64,000 nt of DNA from assembly GCA_030765055.1 (NCBI GenBank), contig CM060953.1, forward strand, positions 188,589,782-188,653,781, given 5' to 3'. Below are positions 45,802 through 56,109 of the stretch, in pieces. The notes under the pieces were generated by a model. It had not been told where the DNA came from and searched no databases. It worked only from the letters and a program-made list of their open reading frames with translations. How positions within the stretch are numbered: the first letter of the stretch is position 1; every line of letters starts with the position of its first letter. This DNA is from Mantis religiosa. Lineage: Eukaryota > Arthropoda > Insecta > Mantodea > Mantidae. The translations under genes and the position numbers were made by a program.

Positions 45802-46049
45802 TTAGCCCGCTACGCCGCGGCACAGGACCATTTCTTATAAGATAAGTTACAAATTCGGCCGCAGCAGATCATTTTTGGTCATTTAACCATAAACTACATT
45901 CAGAAGTTAAATTATTAAAGTGATTAAATGGTCTGATAGATTTAATTGTTTGGGAAAATATATTTATTTTAAAAAACAAACATCGCAAAATGAATTTTGA
46001 AATACAACAGTCGATTCTGTTTTTAAATTTGTTTTGTTTTCAGATTTTG

Positions 46050-46212
46050 GTAGTACTAACAAGAACATATGAACATCTAGTGTTTGTAACGATAACGACA
46101 GCTTTGTTTACAGCTGAGGGTGTGGCAGAGTTTTCCAGGAGGTCGCGATCCTGGACAATTTATAAGAAAAGTGTCATCATTTCTGATAAGATAAGTGAAG
46201 TTTTAAGTTACA
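46050..46212 (+). repeat. direct repeat E, copy 2
   Basis: Same landmarks as copy 1, uninterrupted: 'tactaacaagaacatatg' through 'cctggacaatttataag' to 'ataagataagtgaag'. Confidence 0.85.
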
Positions 46213-47235
46213 AATTGTTATAACATAGAGGTTCGGCACGTAAAGGCTTTCGAAATTTATGAAGTCAAGAAACGTCTAGCGACTAGCTGCAAGTATTTGA
46301 AAATGTATTTTATCGTTGAATGTGCGGGATATCGTGAGCTATAGTGTATAGCATTCGGAAGGTCATGGTTTCTCTCCTGTGGGTTGTCATTCTGCGCCAC
46401 GACATTTTTAGCGGCTTTCCTGGGGTTCTTCCAAACTTTCTGTATTTTCAGTACATCTAGCTACTCATTTTACTTCAGCCGTTTCAGACTGTTAATCGTC
46501 GGAGAGAATTTCGGCGTGCATATCTTGTGCATTATTGTTCTCTCCTCGACCTCTGAATTGCGGAAGCTTTTCGAGTTCTTGGTCACTCAGAGGATGTGCA
46601 AGTCTGCATGGGAGATCAGAACCGATAGGAGCCGCCACCTGGGAGTTTTAGAGAGCTCGGTCTACTCTTTTCCTCTTTACGTTAAGTCCTATCTCTTTAG
46701 TAACCTCTCACGTCACCAACACTCCTGGAATACGCCGGTCAGGGGCATAATCTCAAGAGTTGCTCTATGGATGGACGAAGACATGCCGTCCACCTGGCAC
46801 GATCGTTGCTAGGACACTGGTTTGTGGTTGTTCTCTTCGGACATACGTTTCCTGTTATCCCAGCTAAGGCCTTATTAAACTCTTGTTTTTTTAGCAGTCC
46901 CCTTATCTCTGGGGGCTAAATGTCTTTTCAAACTCTTCCTCGATCTCTATATAGATTACTTGAGAGCTGAATCTAGGGCTTTCTCTTTGTCTCCCCCCCT
47001 TCTCCACTGACTAAAAGCTTCCCCTATCATAAAAAAGCTTGCACTGGCTCAACTCTACCTTCAGCTCTTGTCCCTGGACACCAATCGTACTTCACTGACA
47101 CGGGTGGCCATTAGGTCACAAATGCTCGTAGTTCAAAGTTGCCAGGCCTGTTTTCCCTAAGGTTTTCTTGTAAATTATCTTTCTAAATTTCCTCTTTATA
47201 TTATCCTTGCATGTATTATTAACTAGTATCCAAGC
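46213..47235. other. no feature seen
   Basis: A 142-codon plus-strand frame (46384-46812) crosses this stretch, with a hydrophobic start and no recognisable motif. I do not support it as a gene. No other features. Confidence 0.4.
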
Positions 47236-47330
47236 GGGGCCGTGGTAGAGTTCTTAGTCCGCTCACGTCCTACCAAGAGGGCCGGGTTTGATCTCAGGGA
47301 ACCAGGTGTAAACATAAAGTCTTCTTGTTG
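47236..47330 (+). mobile_element. diverged SINE2-like tRNA head
   Basis: 'ggggccgtggtagagttctta' ... 'gagggccgggtttgatctcagg' follows SINE2's A-box and B-box order with many changes. The body is lost or unrelated after about 47330. Confidence 0.55.
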
Positions 47331-47454
47331 GGTTTTGATGCATCTTCCTCGTCCTCATAACAAATGCCTAACTATCTATCCTAGTTACACTGTGATTCAA
47401 TGTTTGCCTGCTTCCTTTATTGCAGAAAAAGTTATCCATAATTTTTACATAGCT

Positions 47455-47575
47455 TTCCTCCAATGTTAAGTCATATAGGATCATGAGTGAAATGGGTGAA
47501 ATGATACTTAAATGAGCCCTGAGTCCATGGAGTGTAGAGTTATGTGACATTCGTCTTACAGGATAAGGTAATGAC
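47455..47575 (-). mobile_element. SINE1 3' fragment
   Basis: Plus-strand 'cctccaatgttaagtcatat' ... 'gaaatgggtgaaatgat' ... 'gacattcgtcttacaggataagg' matches the distal body and tail of SINE1 in reverse. The tRNA-like head is missing. Confidence 0.8.
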
Positions 47576-48480
47576 TCACCTATTTATACAGATTCTCTGC
47601 TCTACTCTCCTTAGACCTGGCGAATCTATCGATAACTTTTGCGTTGAAGTCGCTGATCTTCATAACAAAATCTCTCTTAATTGAAAGCATTGCTAATGCT
47701 GACAATCTGTCTTGTGACACTGTGTTCCTAAGGGAAGTTTTTATTCCTTTTAAAGTTGAGAAAGAGCATTCTGCTTCAGCGGTAGACATTGGCATAGTTA
47801 GCAGTACTCGGAGGAGTTTGACATATTCGCTGAATGTAGTACATAAATTGTTTTCCTTATTGAAGTCCATCAAGCACAAAGCGCCGGACATTCCACGAAA
47901 TTCCTCTGGACTGTAAATTACAGTCAGTTCTCTACGAATTTTTGTTCCAATGATAAAAGCATAGAACCTTGTTGTTTCTCTAAGGGAATCCTCTGGAAAT
48001 GACTTAGAAATATTCTTGATGAAACAAAGTTGAGGCTACCAGATGTTCCATGAAGCTAAATCTGTCCTTTGCTTCTCTAAGAATGTCACATACTTCAAGA
48101 GCTTCTCTTATTTTCACATCATGATCTTCTGTTCTTCTCGTCTTAATTGCAGTTTCTTCGTGTTCCTCGATATCCACGCTATTTCTTACCTTTTGCACTT
48201 CCCTTTTAAATGCGTTTAGCTGGGCGATGACAAGCGTTGCATTGCAGTCTCGTTTCTGCAGCTGATTGTACAAAATGTCCACATGTGGCATGATCTTGTA
48301 GAAGAAAGACAGCCAGAATACAAAATTATAATCTTTCAAAGTGGCCATAAACCCAGAAGCCTGAACAAGTGTGGCGTTGTTGTTTAACAGAGCTCTCTTC
48401 TGAATAACCTCCATGCATTTAATTAAATTCTCCCTGTGTTCGAAAAGCAGAGTACACAGAAGCTAAGCCTGAAGGTCACG
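47576..48480 (-). pseudogene. hAT-superfamily transposase fossil, C-terminal half
   Basis: The frame 48414-48004 reads FMATLKDYNFVFWLSFFYKI, MPHVDILYNQLQKRDC and later EALEVCDILREAKDRFSF. The frame 47891-47580 reads TFSEYVKLLRVLLTMPMSTA, EAECSFSTLKGIKTSLRNTV and SQDRLSALAMLSI. The last block is the hAT C-terminal dimerisation signature (P.S.A..ER.FS..K..K...R), with Cys for the usual Arg/Gly in one position. A frame break separates the two parts and the DNA-binding N-terminus is missing. It most resembles the DUF4371/ZMYM1-like hAT branch by motif. No terminal repeats or 8-bp TSD identified. Confidence 0.85.
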
Positions 48481-48950
48481 CTATAGCCGCTGCTAAGAGT
48501 AGGAGGAGCTAGGTTTATAAACCTCCATTTAAGCAATGTATAAGAAGCACTCCCATCTCTTCACCTTCCCGCAACCCCTTCAAAGAGCCTACATTTGGGC
48601 GAAATCTTAGGTTAACTCTTCACTGCAAACCTGCGGCTCCTACACCTGATCTGTTTATTTCGACTTCTGCGGTCATGGGCAGCTACAGACGATAAGCGTA
48701 ATTGAAACATGTTTGTATATAAAACAATTGAAACAAGTACAGCTTTAATGTGCAAAATGCACCTGTTGTATATTCAGAGTAAGTGGGTGTAGCGCAAACC
48801 TGCAACCTTATGGTGGAACCGCCCCTGGTTACCAATAAAACAAATACAGGGTAATTCTAAAACATAACACATTTTCAAATTGCCATATTTCCTGAATTAT
48901 GAATTGTAATTTATTTCCGTAAATTGCATGATGTTATACATACATGAAAG
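48481..48950. other. no feature seen
   Basis: Flank between the hAT fossil and the next transposase fragment; no supported feature. Confidence 0.45.
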
Positions 48951-48954
48951 TTCA

Positions 48955-49185
48955 GAGATGTTTAATCACTCCGGCCATACATCTAAACGGCGGCCCAATC
49001 CAACCCGAACTCTTTGACGGATGCCTTGCATTACTGAATTCAACGCCACTCTGATACGTTTTCGAAGGTTATTCAAATCTGAGGGAAAAGGTGGCATCTA
49101 AACAGCATTTTCACGAACCTCTACAAGAAACAATAGCAAGGTTTGATATCACGGGACCTGGGTGCACAGAAGTGAAGTGCCAAGC
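48955..49185 (-). pseudogene. Tc1/mariner-superfamily transposase C-terminal fragment
   Basis: Minus-strand, frame-corrected reading: FLVEVRENAV*MPPFPSDLN, then NLRKRIRVALNSVMQGIRQR and VRVGLGRRLDVWPE. This matches the common insect pattern after the last catalytic residue (FLWG..K..VY..P.P..L..L..RI..A......L.RVW...DYRLDV). One stop is in frame. Only the last ~75 residues are present. Confidence 0.65.
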
Positions 49186-49639
49186 CGAAGCATAGAACGA
49201 TTCTGCAGCAATCTAGCGGTAGTATTAAAAGCCCTGGAGCAACCTCTTCATAATACATGGTGTTCTGGTCTAATCGTTATTTACCGCCCTCTCATAGAGC
49301 AAGAATGACGTCATAGTTGACTGCTGAATCCGTGTTGAAATCATAGCGCGCTCTACGGAGAAATAGCGGTCATTTTTGCGGAATAGTACAGTGCGGACGA
49401 TTGTTCTGGGCCAGTAGAGACCGTGTGCGCCATCGTTTAGAATCCAGTTGCTGAGCCTACACTCTGTCATGTGCAGTACACTGAAATGGCCAGAATCGTG
49501 GAGAGGTTTCACTGGGTAAATTGTAACGCTTCGGTCCCGTCAGGTTAAGATTTTAAAATTTTAGAAATTGTTATATTAATCACACTGGTGATTAGCATTT
49601 TGTCTATGTGTATATGTGTGCTTTTATATATTTTCTTAT
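49186..49639. other. no feature supported
   Basis: An 80-codon minus-strand frame (49512-49270) is present but I recognise nothing in it. Confidence 0.35.
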
Positions 49640-50083
49640 TTAGATTAAAATGTCTCCAATTCAAAGCAAACTTTGTGGAAAAACACTTCTCAGCCAAACT
49701 TCGAAGTTATTCATAATGTCAATGAAGCAGTTTCTGGCGATATGCTAATAAAATGCAAGGGAGGGTGAGTGCAGCAACAAAAGTATCTGAGAGAAAATTT
49801 CGTAAAATAATTGAAGAAGAGGAGAAATGTGAGGCACAAGTGACCTCCTTTGAAATATCTGGAACGTTCATTGTGTACCAGAAACAATCACTGTCATTGA
49901 TGACTTTGATAGATATGTTATTCTCCAAACAATTTATAATTAGTATATTCGGAGAAAACTGTACCCACTGTCAAAATTTGGGACCCCTGGAACATCAAGA
50001 TTCCATTAACTTTAAAGGAGGAAGCACTAATTTGAAAACTATCTTATGTGGCATAGGTTTCAAGTAGAAGAAAACAAGGAACA
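49640..50083 (+). pseudogene. IS630/Tc1-type transposase N-terminal fragment
   Basis: Frame-shifted reading on the plus strand: EVIHNVNEAVSGDMLIKCKG, VSAATKVSERKFRKIIEEEE, VPETITVIDDFDRYVILQTI, and FKGGSTNLKTILCGIGFK followed by a stop and KKTR. This order (first HTH with AATKVSERTVRRI; DDFDxxxIRR linker; second HTH ending L.xLGFKWKK.R) is the bipartite N-terminal DNA-binding region of the same superfamily as copies A1/A2, but a different family. The catalytic domain is replaced at ~50083 by another element. Confidence 0.72.
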
Positions 50084-51421
50084 AGTTAGGTTAGGTAAGG
50101 GGATCTGGCGGCGGGGGGGGGGGGGGGTTGGCAAAGACCTTTTCAGATTATTCTATTATCAAAGAAACTGGTAACATATTCCATGGTGTCATTAGATGTA
50201 TGACACGTTGTTCTATCTTGCTGGAAATAACCTTCTCTCAATTTGATATCATCCAGCTGCTCCACAAATGTCTTGAAGATACCCATATACACTTCAGTGT
50301 CTACAGTCGTATCATGCATAGATGCTGGTGGAAGACACTTCCAACATTTTCTCCGAGATGTAAATAGTGTAATGTAATCTCCCAATTGTTTATTATATTC
50401 CATCAAAGTTGCACGTGTGTCCTATTACACTGGACAACAACGAAAATGTTTCGGCCTTAAAAAAGGTGAATTTACATGTATTTCCATCTGCTGAATTAAA
50501 AAATCACCATAAAAATGATAGATTACCTATTGCTTTGAAGTTAAAGTGCCATTTCAATTGTTGTTTTGTGAGTTGGTGGACCTGTCAAATAACAAAACAC
50601 AATCAGAGAGAAATTTTGGAATTTAAGTGTTGCAAAAGTTGAGGAAGTCATTTTTGTCGGACCACAAATAAGAGAACTTGTATAAGGGATCCTGCATTTG
50701 ACCAGATTTTGGAGGGGACAGAAAAGGAAGCTTGGGAAGCCTTGAAGGTCTTTTAGGCAACAAAAGATGACATCTAAAAGCATTTGGTGACAGTGCTGTT
50801 GCAAAAAATACCGTAACCTTGGATACAACATGTCCCTTAAGATCCATTTTCTCCACTCCCACTTAGACCTTTTCCCTCATAGTTTTGGAGCTGTTAGTGA
50901 TGAACATGGGGAGAGATTCCATCAGGATATTTCTGTTATTGAACAAAGATATCAGGGTCGTTGGAATGAAGTAATGCTTGCGGATTACTGTTGGTCTTCG
51001 TCTAGGGATTCTGCGGAACTCCATCACAAGAGGCAGCTAAAAGACAACGAAGTCAGTAGGCCACCGCATGATTCTCTTCAGACACGACTATCTGCGAAGT
51101 ATGTTTCCAGCAATTTAGAACTCTTAGCATGTAATTACCAGTTAAAAATCAAACGCACTTTCATTGTTGTTAGCATGTATGTAATTAAAATGTATCCTTT
51201 TCTCTCAATGCGTTAATATGTAATACCTCCACCTTGTGTATATCATAGAAACTAGAGCTAATAAAAATATCATAGTCATATTTGTTTTTCTCAACCTAAA
51301 ATTAGTAGAAATTGCCTCATAAAGTACTCGAAACTTTCAAAGTTGTTCTTTTGTTGCCCAGTGTTATTGGTTCAAGAGCTATGTCCTATATGAAGTGGTT
51401 CAGGTTTATATGGATCACATA
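50083..51421 (-). mobile_element. fold-back mariner-derived non-autonomous element, copy 1
   Basis: 50100-50313 is a minus-strand piece of the transposase family also at 9335-9820 (VDTEVYMGIFKTFVEQLDDI; EGYFQQDRTTCHTSNDTMEY). It is then joined at 'ctacagtcgtat|catgcatagatg' to an inverted copy of the transposase 3' end (50316-50427, continuing at 51364). The right end 'caggtttatatggatcac' is the shared terminal sequence. A CACTGG-ended element is inserted at 50428-51363. The left terminus is truncated at ~50083. Confidence 0.75.
50428..51363 (+). pseudogene. CACTGG-ended DNA transposon with decayed ORF, TSD TTA
   Basis: Ends CACTGGACAACAACGAAAA... and ...TTTTGTTGCCCAGTG form imperfect terminal inverted repeats, with TTA at 50425-50427 and 51364-51366. 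Frames inside read AKVEEVIFVGPQIRELV, DQILEGTEKEAWEALK (shifted), and 50830-51216 MSLKIHFLHSHLDLFPHSFG, AVSDEHGERFHQDISVIEQR, YQGRWNEVMLADYCWSSSRD. I recognise the HFLHSHLD..P...G..SDEHGERFHQDI block as a very common arthropod transposon-associated sequence. CACTR ends with 3-bp TSD suggest the CMC (CACTA/Chapaev) group; this is inference. Frameshifts and an internally deleted 5' part make it inactive. Confidence 0.78.
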
Positions 51422-52319
51422 TCAAGGAGTCGCAATTGCTTTCGGAGAGCTACAAAGCATGATATTCAAGTTAAAAAAATGCGTACGTACGGACATATTC
51501 AGTATTGAATGAGCTCGTTGAACTAGTCAGGAGAATCTAAACAGTTGACAACTTGTCCGCAGTACCACGAATGTTTGCGAATAGATACCGAAGATGTATC
51601 CAAGGTAAATAAAATATTATTTACTGTGAATTTTCTTCTTTATCTCTTTATAATTCCTGTGAAAACGGCGCTTCCAGTACTACGTTGCAGGCTTCGCCGC
51701 CGCTATTCCCATTCAACCCGAAAATAAATACATAGTAATGTTTTTATACAAACTTTATCTCCTTTAACGTGAATTAGACAAAGGAATAAGGTTTTTAAAT
51801 AATATTTTGTACCAGAATAGCAGGAAAATGTCATTGGAGTGCACACATCGGATTTTCTGGCATAGTCAGTGTATATTACATCCTTTAAGGCAGAAAGGAG
51901 GAAGAATGAAGCTTGTTCTGAAGCTAATTAAAAGCAAAGACGATGAGAAATCTTGAAAGGAGAAATCCTCGTTATTATCTCCGTGAAACATTAGGTTAAC
52001 TTGCACGGTTGCTTGCATTTTCAGTGCCACCGCGGCGAACTTTGTAAATGAAGAGAGCGCTGAGATGAGAAGAAAGTCTAAAGTCGACCCGAGTTACAAA
52101 GGGAACTAAGTGTCACGGAGACAAAAATAAACAGCCACACGAAATAAGAGAGACAGAACCCCATGCTAATCAGCGCCTAGTGTCGGCAATTACTGTTGCT
52201 ATAAAGTATGCAAACACTTTCCTACAAAAACAGACTCGTAGCTCAGTCGCTGGAAATTTGCCTCTCTCTCAAGTTTGACTCTCGACTGAGGGTGGAAATG
52301 TTCCTGTAGTCAGGGTTAT
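51422..52319. other. no feature seen
   Basis: AT-rich unique-looking sequence up to the SINE3 head. Short frames only. Confidence 0.5.
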
Positions 52320-55300
52320 TCAACGAGCGAGATGGTTCAGATGGTTCCATTTGTGGCCTGCATTAGCGAGGTCCGGGTTTCAATGCGTGGTCGACGTGTC
52401 TGACCCATGGGATTTTCGTGGGTTTTACTCTGTGGCCGACATGCCTGACCCATGGGATTTTCGTTGGTTACACTCTGTAGCCGACAAGCCTGATCCATGG
52501 GATTTTCTTGGGTTTTATTCTGTGGCCGACATGCCTGACCCATGGGATTTTCGTAGGTTCTATTCTGTGGCCGACATGCCTGATCCATGGGATTTTCGTG
52601 GGTTTTATTCTGTGGCCGACATACCAGATCCATGGGATTTTCGTGGGTTTTATTCTGTGGCCGAGATACCTGATCTATGGGATTTTCGTAGGTTTTATTC
52701 TCTGGCCAACATGCTTGATCCATGGGATTTTCGTGGGTTTTATTCTCTGGCCAACATGCTTGATCCATGGGATTTTCGTGGATTTTATTCTCTGGCCAAC
52801 ATGCTTGATCCATGGGATTTTCGTGGGTTTTATTCTCTGGCCAACATGCTTGATCCATGGGATTTTCGTGGGTTTTATTCTCTGGCCAACATGCTTGATC
52901 CATGGGATTTTCGTGGGTTTTATTCTCTGGCCAACATGCTTGATCCATGGGATTTTCGTGGGTTTTATTCTGTGGCCGACATGCTTGATCCATCGTATTT
53001 TCGTGGGTTTTATGCTGTGGCCTACATGCCTGACCCATGGGATTTTCGTGGGTTTTATTCTGTGGCCGACATGCCTGACCCATGGGATTTTCGTGGGTTT
53101 TATTCTGTGGCCGACATGCCTGACCCATGGGATTTTCGTGGGTTTGATTCTGTGGCTGACATGCCTGACCCATGGGATTTTCGTAGGTTTTATTCTGTGG
53201 CCGACATGCCTGAACCATGTAATTTTCGTAGGTTTTATTCTGTGGCCGACATGCCTGAACCATGTAATTTTCGTAGGTTTTATTCTGTGGCCGACATGCC
53301 TGATCCATGGGATTTTCGTGGGTTTTATTCTGTGGCCTACATGCTTGATCCATGGGATTTTCGTGGGATTTATTCTGTGGCCGACATGCTTGATCCATGG
53401 GATTTTCGTGGGTTTCATTCTGTGGCCGACACGCCTGAACCATGTAATTTTCGTAGGTTTTATTCTGTGGCCGACATGCTTGATCCATTGGATTTTCGTG
53501 GGATTTATTCTGTGGCCGACATGCTTGATTCATGGGATTTTCGTGGGTTTTATTCTGTGGCCGACATGCCTGATCCATGGGATTTTCGTGGGTTTCATTC
53601 TGTGGCCGACATGCTTGATCCATGGGATTTTCGTGGGTTTCATTCTGTGGCCGACATGCCTGAACCATGTAATTTTCGTAGGTTTTATTCTGTGGCCTAC
53701 ATGCTTGATACATGGGATTTTCGTGGGATTTATTCTGTGGCCGACATGCTTGATCCATGGGATTTTCGTGGGTTTCATTCTGTGGCCGACATGCCTGAAC
53801 CATGTAATTTTCGTAGGTTTTATTCTGTGGCCGACATGCTTGATCCATTGGATTTTCGTGGGTTTTATTCTGTGGCCGACATGCCTGATCCATGGGATTT
53901 TCGTGGGTTTCATTCTGTGGCCGACATGCCTGACCCATGGGATTTTCGTTGGTTTTATTCTGTAACCAACATGGCTGATCCATGGGATTTTCGTGGGGTT
54001 TATTCTGTGGCCGACATGCCTGACCCATGGGATTTTCGTTGGTTTTATTCTGTGGCCGACATGCCTGACCCATGGGATTTTCGTTAGTTTTATTCTGTAG
54101 CCGACATGGCTGATCCATGGGATTTTCGTGGGTTTTATTCTGTGGCCGACATGTCTGACCCATGGGATTTTCGTGGGTTTTATTCTGTGGCCTACACGCT
54201 TGATCCATGGGATTTTCGTGGGTTTTATTCTGTGGCCGACATGCTTGATCCATGGGATTTTCATGGGTTTTATTCTGTGGCCGACATGCCTGATCCTTGG
54301 GATTTTCGTCGGTTTCCTTCTGTGGCCAACATGCCTGACCCATGGGATTTTCGTGGGTTTTATTCTGCGGCCGACATGCTTGATCCATGGGATTTTCATG
54401 GGTTTCATTCTGTGGCCGACATGCCTGATCTATGGGATTTTCGTGGATTTTATTCTGTGGCCGACAAGCTTCATCCATGGGATTTTCGTGGGTTTTATTC
54501 TGTGGCCGACATACCTGACCCATGGGATTTTCGTGGGTTTTATTCTGTGGCCGACATGCCTGATCCATGGGATTTAGTTGGGTTTTATTCTGTGGCCGAC
54601 ATACCTGACCCATGGGATTTTCGTGGGTTTTATTCTGCGGCCGACATGCTTGATCCATGGGATTTTCGTGGGTTTTATTCTGCGGCCGACATACCTGACC
54701 CATGGGATTTTCGTGGGTTTTATTCTGTGGCCGACATGCCTGATCCATGGGATTTTCGTGGGTTTTATTCTGTGGCCGACAAGCCTGATCCATGGGATTT
54801 TCGTGGGTTTTATTCTGTGGCCGACATACCTGATCCATGGGATTTTCGTGGGTTTTATTCTGTGGCCGACATACCTGATCCATGGGATTTTCGTGGGTTT
54901 CATTCTGTGGCCGGCATGCCTGATCCATGGGATTTTCGTGGGTTTTATTCTGTGGCCGACATGCCTGACCCATGGGATTTTCTTGGGGTTTATTCTGTTG
55001 CCGACATGCCTGACCCATGGGATTTTCGTGGGAATTGTTCTGTTGCCGACATGCTTGACCCATGTGTTTTTCGTGGGTTTTATTCTGTGGCCGACATGCT
55101 TGATCCACGGGATTTTCGTGGGTTTTATTCTGTGGCCGACATGTCTGATCCAGGATTTTCGTGCGTTTTCTTGGGTCGCCAGGTGATTGCTATATCCTCG
55201 AAATTCCTGTCCCTGCATTTCATCTCTTATCATTTCACGCCATCTCTCACCTGGTGGCCTGTCTCAGATTACGAGTGTCGGCGGAAGCCTCGGCGCTGCA

Positions 55301-55330
55301 TGGCAGGATGATATACTATTAGTAAACGTC
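52320..55330 (+). mobile_element. SINE3 with a hugely expanded internal 45-bp repeat
   Basis: The left flank is a tRNA-like head ('gagcgagatggttcagatgg' ... B-box-like GGGTTTCAATGCGTGG, 52325-52387). The right flank (55150-55310) is the SINE3 body ('cttgggtcgccaggtgat', 'catttcatctcttatcatttc', 'gagtgtcggcgg', 'ctcggcgctgca'). Both flanks align with the compact SINE3 copy at 56110-56450 (-), where the two are joined by about 60 bp with no array. So the 2.77-kb array is an internal expansion. Confidence 0.82.
52388..55155. repeat. 45-bp tandem array, about 61 copies
   Basis: Unit: 'ccatgggattttcgtggg' + 'ttttattctgtggcc' + 'gacatgcctgat', repeating exactly every 45 bp with almost no indels. 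Variants cluster: a run of 'ctggccaacatgcttgat' units (52694-52970), 'gaaccatgtaattttcgtagg' units (53210, 53255, 53435, 53660, 53795), and 'gacatacctga' units (54510-54890). Since 45 is a multiple of 3, several frames stay open: on the minus strand 923 codons (55108-52337; 15-residue unit MDQACRPQNKTHENP), on the plus strand 578, 485 and 401 codons. I treat these as by-products; see findings. Confidence 0.97.
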
Positions 55331-55559
55331 CTTTGGTAGGACGGTATCTGGTCTCCGGGACTTTCCGAACTGCCGTAGGGAGGGTATGCCCGTTGTGGTG
55401 GCCTATTGCGGTGTTTCCTTTGTGAAAGTATAGGAACAATGCCCTCTACATGTCGTGGATCCTTTGGACGGCCGCCTTCTGTTTCCTTCAATTGAAGAGA
55501 CCCAGGGAAGAAGGGTGAGGAGAGAGCAGCGGACGTTCCAGGGAGCCATGAGAGTGTAG
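55331..55559. other. unassigned link between SINE3 and repeat R
   Basis: GC-moderate sequence, possibly more of the R repeat or SINE3 flank; no firm homology seen in the window. Confidence 0.4.
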
Positions 55560-55960
55560 AGCGCAAGGCCCCTACATTTTACACATGGAACCTCGCTGGC
55601 AGTACGGCACAACAGACGAAGGTGATCCGACCACTTCAGCTGCCGTGGTGCGGGCGCTGCGGACCGCTAGCAGTCGTGGTTCCTCTCAGGTTACCAGAGG
55701 AACCTCGGACCCAACATTCGAGGCAGTCCCGAATGGGAATTGTTCGCATTGGGTTGGACCCAAGGGGGCAGTGTACTCCCGACACCCGCGGGAGATCGGT
55801 TACTACGACCTTGCTACGGCCGCCCGGAGGGGGTAGAGGGTTGCCTAAAGGTCCCGGGTACTAGCCTGCAGAGCTATTAGAAGGCGTGCTAGATCAGCAG
55901 TCGCCCCCCCCCCCAACGAGGTTTTTCAGTAGACTTCCCTGCAGGGTTGAATTGCGTTAG
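55560..55960 (-). repeat. GC-rich dispersed repeat R (copy 3)
   Basis: 'cagctgccgtggtgcgggcgctgcgga' is the reverse complement of 8985-9010; 'gttgggttggac' reverses 'tccaacccaatcc'. Near 55815-55870 the unit found in the four-copy array at 7965-8305 appears once, in the plus orientation, so the copy is rearranged. A C9 run (55904-55913) echoes copy 1. Confidence 0.7.
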
Positions 55961-56109
55961 TGGCGTATCCTCTCCCAGCGGTCTTGACGTTGTGGTCGAT
56001 GGGGGAGGGTGCTTTTTATACTCAAGGTATTGCCTCAAGGAAAGAGCTTTGGAGTTTTTCATTGCTCCCAGTTTTTAGTGACCTAAGACTTCGGACTTAC
56101 GGATGGACC

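Larger units (their letters stand above)
44833..45829 (-). mobile_element. retroposon D with 11-bp TSD, containing SINE2
   Basis: ATTTCTTATAA at 44822-44832 is repeated exactly at 45830-45840. Net of the SINE2 it is about 735 bp, GC-rich at the left half, and has no conserved ORF. On the minus strand it ends '...agggctgtcgcaccatggg' plus an AAATTAAAT tail, like the 3' end of a 5'-truncated LINE. A perfect hairpin lies inside it at 45461-45497. Class is inferred; I recognise no protein. Confidence 0.7.
44525..46045. repeat. inverted repeat arms flanking a nested insertion
   Basis: Arm 44525-44671 ('atctgaaaacaaaacaa' to 'ttacttctgg') is the inverted counterpart of 45899-46045 ('cagaagttaaattatt' to 'gttttgttttcagat'), about 147 bp each at high similarity. 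The interval holds sequence E (44691-44832 plus 45830-45855) and the 1-kb insertion D. Probably a fold-back or MITE-like element; termini and TSD unresolved. Confidence 0.75.

Noticed and set aside
46384..46812. 142-codon ORF
   Set aside because: Hydrophobic start and no recognisable motif, no context; too weak to call a gene.
50107..50128. G-run as a quadruplex signal
   Set aside because: A single long G homopolymer at an element join; likely slippage or sequence error rather than a structured motif.
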